From assembly GCA_033297075.1 (NCBI GenBank), contig MU858045.1, forward strand, positions 682,001 through 746,000: 64,000 nucleotides of DNA. Reading direction: 5' to 3'. The position numbers were made by a program, and so were the translations under genes. Under the pieces are notes generated by a model that was not told where the DNA came from, ran no database searches, and saw only the letters and a program-made list of their open reading frames with translations. This DNA comes from Rhypophila decipiens (lineage: Eukaryota > Ascomycota > Sordariomycetes > Sordariales > Naviculisporaceae). This document shows, piece after piece, positions 45,235 through 55,539 of the stretch (positions are counted from its first letter, which is position 1; each line of letters opens with the position of its first letter).

Positions 45235-48200
45235 AGTAGTTGGGTATTTCGCAGGCAATATGTCGTAATGAGCTTCGAATCGAGACGTTTGTCGTCAATA
45301 TGCGATGGGAGTCGGCAACTCGAAAAGATAAGCCTGGAGAGCTAGTCCTGCTCGAGGATTTGGACGAGAAGGTTGATGGGAGTAATTCGGTCAAGAAGCT
45401 CGGAGTAGATATCCAAAATGACCTTTTTCAGGAAAGATGAAAATTTGTTGGTCTTCCTTGAACCGACCTCGGGCTTCAGCTGCTGGGGTCCGTTCACACA
45501 CCGAGCAGGGAGGAGCGACTGAAGGGAACCAAGCTGACGGGCTGCTGCGTATCGCGCACGCTGGACTAACCGCCTTCTACCGAATTTTGAGTCTGTCTCA
45601 AATCCAGGTAACCTGTCTATCAAGGAAGGTACTTCCAAGATTTTGTGTGACCTGTGCGAGGCCAAAATTTCCCGAACTTGATACCCGTAATGAACCCTGG
45701 TAACTCAAAGGTCAGCTTCAGCTCTTTGGCCCCTTCCGACAACCCAATTCCTTCCGGTTGAATGAGACCCTTACTTTCCGCTTGAACGTATCGACGTTTC
45801 TCTGGTACCTGGAAGGCCCAGAAATCGGTTCCACCAAGTCGGACAAGATATGACGGATGCACTGCGGGTACGAAGTTTCGTCGTTGCACAGCACACGGCG
45901 AAGGCTGGTCTCTGGCCCGTATTAAAAGCCCCGTGCTTCGCTTGCCTCTGTTTCTAGAAGGCGGTCTAAGACAACTCCTATGCCACAACCTGGGTTTTTT
46001 TGTATGCTCGGTGAAGGGGAGACCTGCTTGGTGACAGCGAAGGAAGCACTACCCAAGGAAGTCGGTAGACGAGATGAGCTCAACGAAAAGATATAGGCAA
46101 CGGGCCAGTGAGCTTTTCGAGGTGTTCAAAATTTGTAGTCCAGCCGGATTGGCTAAATCAAACAGGAGGCTACTTATAAGAGCGTGTGTAGCAATAGCCA
46201 GGCAAGAGATGAGGGTGAGATGGTGTAACCACGATGCGGTCAGAGCCACTGTGTCACCGGGATGACAGGGAGAATTTATTTGCCCGGTAGCCGCAAAGAG
46301 GGAGGAAGTATCAATGTGAATATTCCGACGATGTGGTGCCTGGGGTCAGGTAAGCAGTGCACTCTCAGGCAGCACCGTCAGTGAGGCCTCGAGACCAATA
46401 TGTGATGTGGCTGAGCTGGGCGAGCAGTTGTCATAGACGAACGAAATGATGGTGTTGGCCGGTTTCCTCGGTTTGGTTGTTGTTGGCCTAGCAAGGCAAG
46501 TTGAGGCAGCCTCCGCAGCTTCCTTCCTGAACAACTTGAAGTCTTGAACTCGACCACCAAACAGAAAGGGATCTTGAAGTGGAAGTCGGCTCGGTGGGAT
46601 CCATGACCTGCCCGAGGGAAGCTTATCTATTCGTACCTGCTTCTTTCACTAAAAGAGACAGGGGCAGGTACCCGGCTTCTGCACTTGCAGTGCTCCTGAA
46701 AAGAAGAAAAATGTTGAGAACCCTTGCGTCCAAGCCATTGCATTTGGCAGGTCATTGTCAGGCAGGAACATTTGATTGTTTCTGCCGTGCTATGATCAAC
46801 TGACCATCCTTGGTGCTTGTGGGTGCCATTTTCTGATAAACGCATCCTAGGGAGTACAGATACCTCTAACCAGATACAAAAGACGGTGAGGGTATACCTG
46901 AAGGCGCTAGCTCATGTGCATGTTGAACTCTCAACAGGAAGGTCCCAGCCTGCAAACTGCTTGATATTGGTGTTGTTTTGTCTTGTCTCCCCAGCCATCT
47001 GTCCTCCATGATGGAGGCTTTCAGCTCAACCTGCGGCTTCATTATCTCACGCGCATGCTTGATTCACTTCTTGATGAGAACAAAGGAGACAAAAAATCCA
47101 AGTGCGGGCAGAAAAGACGATGTGAGAATCGGACCTTGGCTTGGGCAGGAGAGTATGCCGGTCGAGATGGAAAATTGGAGGTTGAAAGGGGAAAAAGAAA
47201 TGAAAGTTGCATATTTGGCGGACTAAATCAGGCATTCCCACTCTTGGTGGTATTGTACAGGACGCCGTATGTACATGGGAGGAAAATCTACATGTAATAT
47301 CTCCTCCGTCGTTTCCGCCTCCGTCAAGCGCTGTATTCGTTAATTTCATTGCACGCCCAACCTCTTCTTCCCTTTTCTTTTTTCTCTCTCGTTTCTTTTT
47401 GAGCCCTCGGAGAAAAATCCGAAGCGGGAGGCACGATCGTATTCGCTCGCTTCAGGGGCATCGGTGTGCTCTCCTGCCCCGCTCTCACGCTTACAAGCGT
47501 GTGGCTAGGTAGTGCTGTGAGAGCTCACCTCATTCCATCACTTAACAGGGGCGCGCCCTTCACGGTAGTTCTAAGTGAGCTCACGTCTGAATAATAAAAT
47601 GCTTCCCTTGAAGTCGTCTCAATTTGCTAACAAATCCCATTCACAAGGACATCAGGTCAGGGAAATCCTATGTTGCGACCGCTGCCGAGTCTGCCGTCAG
47701 GGTACTCACTCTGCCATCAAGGTTCTTGCCTCTCATCAAGGTGTTCATTGAATATGAAGTCGAAACCCAAAATCTGAACACCCGCCATGGCAATTTATCT
47801 CTGTTCCGTTTTATTCCCCTGGCTCACCGTTGCCATGTTGTACGTCCGGTTCGTGTCACCAAGATTTGCCATCATTTCACTGATCTGACTGATACCCTTT
47901 CCAGACTACCCGTATCCATCCAGACGCCATTAGCCATCTTGAAGGCTCCCACATGCGTAGCTGCCGACCAAGAAACGTGCTGCAGGCTCGATGCAGATCA
48001 TCACAATGTCGAATTGCCGGAGTTGCCTGGAGAACGATGGTTCGGTAACCTGATTTCATCCTAGACCTCTCTGAGAAGGGTGTGCCATTGAAACCGTTTG
48101 TTTGGCAGGGTGGTGAATACAAATTCTGCGCAAGTATCTGCAATTCTGCACCTGTCGTGTCGGAAGCTTGCAGCCATTATCCAAATTAGTACTACCGGCG

Positions 48201-50691
48201 AGCTGACTGAGCACATCATAGCACCCAAGCAGGTTTGAAACCCACTTCGAAGCAAGGGCAACACTCCATGACGCTCCGGACTTTGAAGCCATTCCCGGAC
48301 CAAAGCCCCCACATGTCTCAGACCGGTGCGGCATCTCGGTGGTGCCAAGCCCGGGTTCGCACGGCGATTGGTCAGTGCACCATTGCGGGGCTCCCGGGAT
48401 TGCGAAACTCGGCCTCCCCTTTCCATCTTCAGTTTTCTCAATCAGGTTTGCGAACATGCTCAATATCAAGATCGAAAAAAGTTCTGTCATGTTTCTACCA
48501 ATGACTGTCATATCAGTGCCTGCAGGCACATATGCAGCAATGTCAAAGTCGTTGTGGGGTCAGGCACAGCCCTTTGGTTGCATGAACCAAAACCTGAGGT
48601 AACCACATTTCCAGCCAACTGGTTGGGAGGTAGCTCAACTTAGCCTGTGCGGCGGGGTGAAGGAGGCTCCGGGGCGGCGACCCGGGCGGCCTGCGGAGGT
48701 GAAGCCTGCCGGTTCCCCTCACCGATATGCGAGTCAAAAACCGAACACCAGCGCCTAGGCGGCTCGCACCTCACCGAGTTCGACCCGTCCCTAGGTACAT
48801 ACAGTACTACCCTACCACTCCTCCTAACCTACCAACTGGAGTCACCCGGTTCAATGGAATCACGACCGCCCCTTCAAAGAGATGTTTGCGCAAACACTGC
48901 GCCATACCCTCCCGGTCCGATGATCGATGGCCGATAATACCGAAAGGCACACCCGTGAATTTTCAGCCGCAACCGCACGGCAAGGTTATTTTCTTGGACT
49001 GTTCAGCCTGATCTAGGTGACGGAAACGTGAACCGTCATACACTTGTGAATCGATTTTGAGTCAACCTTGCACCAACACGGCGTATCCTAAGGATCCTTC
49101 CAACATGGAGATCGTTCACTCCAGGAACTTGGCCGGCTATATGCGGCTCGATTGTTCACGCAAGTCCCAAGTCTCGTAGACGAACCACTAGCAAGCTCAC
49201 GATGACTCTTCTAGACCAAACAGGAGAAATGCCTACCAAAGCGAGGGACTTGTGTGAATCAGGCTTATGGATACTAGGCTGACCAACGTCGATTCGATAT
49301 GATCTATTTCATTAACCAGTCAAGCATTCCGCCACGACTATAAGCTCCAACGAGGGGCCTCTTCACACAGTTCCGCAAGCTGGAACTCAAGACACATGAT
49401 GAAACATCACGACTAGCCAACCCAAGGTAGTCGATCGACTGCTGAGGATTAATAGAAATCGGGGCAAGACGTGCGTGCAGTGAGGTGAAATCGGACACTA
49501 CTAATCACAGGACAGTGAATATTCACGACCCTGCATTCACGTCAGGTAAATTAACATGGGCATCAGTCCAATTGTACATCTTTCACTGCCTCTCCTCTCC
49601 TAACACAAAGCACGACCTCAATACGGAGTACCACTTGATCGATTTCTTTTTTTCTTCCCCCATTCTCCATCCCAGCGTAACGAGATAGTTACGGGTTGGG
49701 CAGATAATTATATAATACAAACATTTTAGACAGCCGTCTTGCTACCTAATCATATCCACGCGCTCCAACAACCCAACGAATCAAGCCAAATCGCTGAATG
49801 ACTCGCCTGATACATACTCATACAGAAATGAAACCAACAACCACCTGAAATACCTCCCTACGTACAATATACATTGTCCCGACCTCGTTTCCTCCCTCCA
49901 GGCAACATAAGAGTGGTGTTGGGTTCTCGTTTCTTTCTCTTCTTGTGAGATGAGAAGAAACTAAATAATGATGGTAATAAGTGTACAAGGAAGAATGAAA
50001 ATGCTGAAAAATGCTTTCTTCCCAATGAAGCGCCGGCTGAATTTTCTTGTTCTCGTTGTGATTGTGCCTTTTGCTCCTTGCTCATCTTTGCCCCAATCCA
50101 TCCTTGAGCAGTCAGTCTATATAGGCTACCTCCTTCCTTGATGTCAGGAGGTGGCAATGGAGAGAGACACTAAGCAAACGGATCATGCGGCGTGGCAATC
50201 CCAAAATAATAGTAAAAGAAAGAAAGATATGAATACATTGGTTTAGAGTAATTTTTCCAAATTGAAATGGGAGTTGAAGTGGCTTTGAGTTGCAAGGCAA
50301 AGAATCTCTAGTCGTGTTGGGGATATGCTTGCAAGTGGGTAAGTGGAAAGATAGACGTGGATGGCAAGGCGTAAGTTAACAAGCACAATGTGCTTGCTGG
50401 AGTAGAGAGAAGACCTTGGGAGCGATCTTGTCGTAAAATGGCAAGATGGCCACTGAACAAGCCAGAGTCCCTTCCCCAACGATGCTTGAATTCTGGCATC
50501 ACAAAGATCAAACCGAGGCCCAAACCAGGTGGCCCGTTTGCTCTTCACAGATCAGCCAAGTGCGGTTTGAATAGGCGGTGAGTGGGAGATGGACCAGGTA
50601 TGTCGTGATATGGTTCTAAAAGGGACCGGTTGGTTCGACATTTCTAGGCTGCCCATCTCAGGTCGTCTATGACCGCCTGCCTGGACACCGT
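45235..50691. other. 5.5-kb region without a recognisable gene
   Basis: The largest gene-poor stretch in the window. It includes the HMT1 promoter at the left and the TIM44 3' flank at the right. Many frames are open for 60-150 codons on both strands (for example 47624-48064 plus, 48056-48529 minus, 45620-45988 minus), but they overlap one another, lack motifs and I cannot chain them into a credible protein. A GC-rich patch lies at about 48650-48705. No tRNA, rRNA or transposase remnant was seen. Confidence 0.5.
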
Positions 50692-52370
50692 TTAGATGTA
50701 ATCGCGACCGCTTTTTTGCATCTCGATCAATCTCCAGCCCCTGGTCTCAGGATTGTTGACATCCTCAGGGATGCGAGTAATGCCTATGGCATACGTCACA
50801 AGCTGGACCTTATCCTCCATTCCGGCGGCCAGTTGACCAGACTTGGCGTTCCGGTAGACGTGGACTTCTTGCGTCCGGCAGGTGATAATAAAGACAGGGA
50901 TCTCGCCGGGCTCGAGCATGCGCGCCTTGAGAATATCGACTCCTCTGATATCGAGGATACGGCCATCGGACTTGAGTCCCGCCTGGAGGTACTGCTTGGT
51001 CAAGGCCTCGTAGACGGAATATTGCGCCTCGGAGAGCCACAGCTTCAGTGTCTCGACATCGCCCTTGACGTAGGCATCGAGAACCTCGGGGAGGATGTAT
51101 TCGCGCAAATCGCGCAGGAAGGGCTCGATCTGGAAAGCAGGGTCCATAGTGCGCAGCTTCTTAATCACCTGAGCTGTCTCGTTCTCGGCAAAAAATCCGG
51201 CAAAACGGTCGGTAATGCTGCGTGCCGTGGAGATGAGGGGGTTCTCAGACTCTTGGTAGACGGTTTTCAAGCCGAAAACGCTCTGCATTACTTTGTTGGT
51301 ATCGCGGAAGTCGCGCCAGGCTTCTTTCCAGGCCGCATCTTTGTGGACTGTAACGTTGGTTCCGGCTCTGTTGAGAAGGAGAGTTCGTGTTAGTAATTTG
51401 ATCCGGGACCCGACTGGTGAGGATGAAAAAGAAAAATGTTGAATACTTACTCAGGATCCTCTTGGAAGACCTGGTCTGGGTGCTCGCCGTTCAGCTTCTG
51501 GAGCTTCTCACGGAGCTCTCGCCGTTTCCTGCGCTCCTCCTTCTCAATCCAACCGCCGTACCTCGAACTGCTGCCATCATCAATGACCTCCTTGACATTC
51601 TTGTAGGCCTCGGTCTCCCGGATGGGTTTGGTGGCTTTGTCCAGAACCTCTCCGGTGACGTTGGCACCCTTTCTCACGCCCTTCATGACTGGCGTCTCCC
51701 AGGTCCAGGTAGCACCCTTCGCGACAGCACCAGCCGTGGTCTTGACTACCTTTGAGGCAGTCTCAGAAACGACGCCAGTTGTGGCCTCGTATGCTTCCCT
51801 TGCCTTGCGAACACGCTCGCTCTCGACAAAGTCGTGCGCCGATGAGGCGATGGCCTTTGTCGATTCATTCCACTCTTTGGACTCCTTAAACTCGGTCTGC
51901 ATAGTCTCTAGGAAAACCTGCCACGGGGTCTTGTCACCATGGGGAGGAGGGGGCGGTGCATCTTCCTTCTTCTTCTCATTCTTTTTATCATCTGACTCTT
52001 CCTCGCCTTCTTTAGTCTCTTCTTTCTGTTCCTTGGTCTTGCCTTCGGCCTCTGGCTTTTCCTCAGTCGATTCCTTTGGTTCCTTCACCTCCTTCTCTTC
52101 GGGCTGCTTTTGCCTGATCTGGGTCGATGCGTGAAATTGGCGGGCGTCTGTCCTTCTAAACCGGATCGCGCTGGGATAAAGGGAAGATCGTAATAACGGG
52201 ATGGCATCTTGGGAGGACCGAATCTCGGCGCTAGGAGACAGAGGAGAGGGACGGGTCGAGAGAAGTCGAAGATGCGCCTGCGATGTGGGAGACGACGCGT
52301 TTCTCAAGCTGGTAGATACCCTTGAACGCGCCACCGGCGCCGTCCTCAGCACCTGTCTGTAGGCATTCAT
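50692..52370 (-). CDS. TIM44: Mitochondrial import inner-membrane translocase subunit Tim44
   Basis: Exons (minus strand) 52370-51451 and 51367-50692 (intron with GTAAGT donor, CTAAC branch site and CAACAG acceptor) encode 531 residues. Tim44 is the peripheral matrix protein that tethers mtHsp70 to the TIM23 channel. The N-terminus is Arg/Ser-rich without acidic residues for about 48 positions, as in a mitochondrial presequence. A long Glu/Lys-rich linker (about 88-138) and PPPPPHGDKTPWQVFLETM follow. The J-protein/Hsp70-binding region includes ATWTWETPVMKGVRKG and SSSRYGGWIEKEERRKRRE. The C-terminal Tim44 fold (about 330-531) has GLKTVYQESENPLISTAR, FLRDLREYILPEVLDAYVKG, RILDIRGVDILKARM and VTYAIGITRIPEDVNNPETR. 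Divergent from uS11m, 495 bp between starts. Confidence 0.93.
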
Positions 52371-52865
52371 GATTTTTTTCGGGTGCAGCGAAGCCGCCTT
52401 GGACCGGCGTGAGCGCTTTCTTGATCTTCTGTATTATTGTGCGACGATAGATATATTCGCACTGATCGGGAAATTGGGGCGAATACGGCGATTCTCAAGG
52501 TGAACGGTAATGGGATGCGAGTTCGGTGCTCAGTTTGGTGGTCCTGGTGACCTTGTTCCGAATTTCTTTTCCTGGGATCCATCCATGCTCCATGCCATCA
52601 AACCCAATTTTTGCCAAGCCCCGGAGAATTCCCGGTTCGGCGCCCCATCTGCCGTATCCCCGACCAAATTTTGCAACGACGCCTGCCAAAGGCCCAAGCG
52701 CCAATCCCGGCCAATTGAACAACAATTTGTCGGGCCATTTGTCGCCAACATCAATCCACTCTTTCGAGCATTCAGAGTCCATATTTCGCAACCTCGAATT
52801 CTCAATCAGCCAAAACCCCTTTCCGCCGCGGCCTCGGTCAGATATCCAAAGCTACTGGCCTCGCC
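52371..52865. promoter_or_regulatory. Shared divergent promoter of TIM44 and uS11m
   Basis: 495 bp between opposite start codons of two nuclear genes for mitochondrial proteins. No specific site was assigned. Confidence 0.6.
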
Positions 52866-53510
52866 ATGAGCCGCGTGGCTTCGAGCCGCCTTTTGGCGCG
52901 CAACATATTCACAGCTCCCTGCACAGCCCGCAGTGCGACGCCTTGGTCCAGATGCTACAGTTCGATACCCAACAACTTCGGCCAACCGAACAGAGCCGCG
53001 AGCTCAGCGAGCTCCTCGACCGGCAGTTCAGTCATGGCAGATATCGCGGCAAGGGACCACCTCTTCGCGGATATCATGTCCAAGGCAAAGATCACGCCTG
53101 ATGGTGTCCTGTCCAATCTCGAGATCGAAGAGCCCAAGGAGCCATACCATTTCCACATATACTCTCACAAGCACAACACACACATCACGGTAACGGACCC
53201 GAACCGAGACGCCATCATCTCCATGTCGTGCGGGAATCTCGGCCTGAGGAACGCGCAGCGCAAGAGTTACGACGCTGCCTACCAGCTGGCGGCCTACGTG
53301 GTGGATAAGCTGAATCAGACTGGTGTGGTCAAGAAGATTCACAAGCTTGAGGTTGTTCTACGAGGGTTCGGGCCCGGGAGAGAAGCCGCCACCAAGGTGT
53401 TGATGGGAACAGAGGGCAAGCTCTTGAAACCCCTGATTGTTCGGGTGACTGATTCGACGAGGGTCAAGTTTGGTGGCACCAGGAGCCAAAGGAAGAGGAG
53501 ACTTGGTTAG
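52866..53510 (+). CDS. MRPS18: Mitochondrial small-subunit ribosomal protein uS11m
   Basis: A single-exon gene of 214 residues. The protein belongs to the platform of the mitoribosome small subunit near the mRNA exit, the counterpart of bacterial S11. The N-terminus (MSRVASSRLLARNIFTAP) is a presequence rich in Arg, Ser and Ala. After a Ser-rich linker and MADIAARDHLFADIMSKAK comes the uS11 fold: YHFHIYSHKHNTHITVTD, NAQRKSYDAAYQLAAYVVDK, then LEVVLRGFGPGREAATKVL, LIVRVTDSTRVKFGG and a basic tail RSQRKRRLG. These correspond to the N[TS]HITVTD, G.GPGR.A and R..D.T...HGG.R...KRR signatures of the family. Confidence 0.93.
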   Translation: MSRVASSRLLARNIFTAPCTARSATPWSRCYSSIPNNFGQPNRAASSASSSTGSSVMADIAARDHLFADIMSKAKITPDGVLSNLEIEEPKEPYHFHIYSHKHNTHITVTDPNRDAIISMSCGNLGLRNAQRKSYDAAYQLAAYVVDKLNQTGVVKKIHKLEVVLRGFGPGREAATKVLMGTEGKLLKPLIVRVTDSTRVKFGGTRSQRKRRLG

Positions 53511-53988
53511 AGAAGGGCATATGCATATACCACGGCGACTCGATTCTATATGTCCGTGGGAGGCTGCAGTCATGGCGGTTTTGCCGTCCTTGTACATGTT
53601 TTGTATACTATCATACCTAGATCTGCACAGCAAGAGGGGGAGTTCTTTTGTTCCAAACTATCCAATTTCAAGCCATGCCCTTGTTTAATTTCAACAGATA
53701 CCGGTGCTCTTGATTTTATTGCATTCTTTACGAGAGCTATGCTGCTGATCGTAGCTTGATCCGCCTGAAGCCGAACCACGAGCGGTTTGGTCGGCTCAAT
53801 TGGCCCCACTAAAATTCTCAACTGCCCGTCCCAAAGCTGGAGCTTAAATCCCTGCTCGGCGCAACATGGCCGAGTCCCTAAAAAGTTCCAGTCACTCTTT
53901 GGCAAATATCCATAGCTCTGCGTGCGCGAGATGATGTAGCAAGAAATACAAAACCACCCAATTCAAATTTCTGAGAACTGAGGAAGCA
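53511..53988. other. Intergenic between uS11m and BCS1
   Basis: Holds the uS11m 3' flank and BCS1 promoter; nothing else recognised. Confidence 0.5.
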
Positions 53989-55539
53989 ATGCCGACGGAC
54001 CTTTCCAATACATTGCCTTTCCCGCTTCCGCCAGGGTTAGAGGCAGCCGTCGCAGCGCAAGCATCACCATCCGGTTCCCCAACACAACATGGCGCACCGC
54101 AAACACCACAGACGGCGCCCCTCCCACCCGACGCACCACTCCTCGACCGGCTCCTCGCAAACCCGGTATTCGCAGGCGGTCTAGGACTAGCAGGCCTAGG
54201 CACAGCAGCAGCCTTTGCCCGACGAACCCTCATCCGCGTGCCTCATCTCCTCCGCCGACAGTTACTCGTCAACGTGGAAATCAGCAAGCGCGATCCCTCG
54301 TATAACTGGGTATTAGCATGGCTTTCCCAACCGCGTGAAGAAGGCGGGATTATAGCCAGGCGCATCACTCGGATACGAAGTCTCGCTGTTTCGACGAGTA
54401 CACGATCTGCTGGACCTGGCGCATCGGGCGAGGGGGCGCAAAATGGTGGTGTTGGTGTTGCTGCTGGGGTTGGCGAGAATCAAAAGGTTCATGCGGACAT
54501 CATGGTCCAGCCGGGATATGGGAGCCATATCATACGGCATCGGCCGGGGGTTTATATCGGGGTCAAGAGGGAAAAGGCGGGGACTACGACTACCATGACG
54601 GGGGAGCCACATGAGACGCTTACGCTGACCATGTTATGGTCTCAGAGGAATGTGCTTGAGGAATTGTTTAGAGAGGCGCATGCGATGGCGAGTAAATTAC
54701 ACGAGGGAAAGACGGTTGTGTACACTGCCAAACGGATGGAGTGGGCTGCACTGGGTAAACCTAGGTTGAAGAGGCCTTTGGGGAGCGTTATACTCGACGA
54801 TGGGGTCAAAGAGAGTCTGGTGGACGATGTGAAGGAGTTTCTGGCTGCAAGGCAATGGTACGTCGATCGAGGAGTTCCTTACCGGAGGGGGTATCTCTTG
54901 TATGGCCCACCTGGGACGGGAAAGACAAGTTTCATACAGGCGCTGGCCGGCGAGCTGGATTATAGCGTCGCCATGATTAACCTGAGCGAGATGGGCATGA
55001 CGGATGACTTGTTGGCGCATTTGTTGACGCAGCAGCCTGAGAAGAGCATACTCGTGCTGGAGGATGTGGATGCGGCGTTGTCAAATAGAAGACAGAGGGA
55101 TCCAGATGGGTATAGCGGGAAGACGGTCACCTTCTCTGGCTTACTGAATGCTCTTGACGGATTGGCCGCGGGAGAGGATAGGATTGCATTCTTGACTACC
55201 AATCATGCTGATCGGCTCGATCCGGCTTTGATACGGCCCGGTAGAGTGGACATGATGGTCAGGATTGGCGAGGCGACCAGGTACCAGGCCGCCAAGATGT
55301 GGGAGAGGTACTATGGGGATGTTGATGTCGACGGCAAGGGCAAGGAGAGATTCCTTGCTAGGATGGAAGAGCTGGGTTTGTTTGAGAACAGCGAGGGAGG
55401 AGGGGAAAAGAAATCGACGAGGTATACGTCTACGGCGGCGATTCAGGGGCTGTTCCAGTTTAACAAGGACAGTATGGAAGGGGCGATCAACATGGCCGAT
55501 GGGCTGATTCCGAGGACGTTTGAGCCAGAGTTGTCTTGA
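53989..55539 (+). CDS. BCS1: Mitochondrial AAA chaperone Bcs1
   Basis: A single-exon gene of 516 residues. Bcs1 is an inner-membrane AAA ATPase that translocates and inserts the folded Rieske iron-sulfur protein during complex III assembly. The N-terminus is Pro/Ala-rich, then one membrane segment (FAGGLGLAGLGTAAAFA, about 61-77) and the Bcs1-specific domain (VEISKRDPSYNWVLAWLS; VQPGYGSHIIRHRPGVYIGV; LTLTMLWSQRNVLEELFREA). The AAA module has Walker A GPPGTGKTS (306-314), Walker B SILVLEDVD (353-361), sensor FLTTNHADRLDPALIRPGRV with arginine finger, and the C-terminal helical lid ending in LIPRTFEPEL. A Gly/Ala/Gln-rich stretch at about 139-162 is a local expansion inside the Bcs1-specific domain. 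Motifs needed for ATPase activity are all present. Confidence 0.93.
   Translation: MPTDLSNTLPFPLPPGLEAAVAAQASPSGSPTQHGAPQTPQTAPLPPDAPLLDRLLANPVFAGGLGLAGLGTAAAFARRTLIRVPHLLRRQLLVNVEISKRDPSYNWVLAWLSQPREEGGIIARRITRIRSLAVSTSTRSAGPGASGEGAQNGGVGVAAGVGENQKVHADIMVQPGYGSHIIRHRPGVYIGVKREKAGTTTTMTGEPHETLTLTMLWSQRNVLEELFREAHAMASKLHEGKTVVYTAKRMEWAALGKPRLKRPLGSVILDDGVKESLVDDVKEFLAARQWYVDRGVPYRRGYLLYGPPGTGKTSFIQALAGELDYSVAMINLSEMGMTDDLLAHLLTQQPEKSILVLEDVDAALSNRRQRDPDGYSGKTVTFSGLLNALDGLAAGEDRIAFLTTNHADRLDPALIRPGRVDMMVRIGEATRYQAAKMWERYYGDVDVDGKGKERFLARMEELGLFENSEGGGEKKSTRYTSTAAIQGLFQFNKDSMEGAINMADGLIPRTFEPELS

Noticed and set aside
45620..45988. Minus-strand frame upstream of HMT1
   Set aside because: No recognisable motif, no supported splice to HMT1, and overlapping frames are open on the other strand.
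48056..48529. 157-codon minus-strand frame opposite a 105-codon plus-strand frame
   Set aside because: Composition is unbiased, there is no motif, and both strands are open, so it looks like chance.
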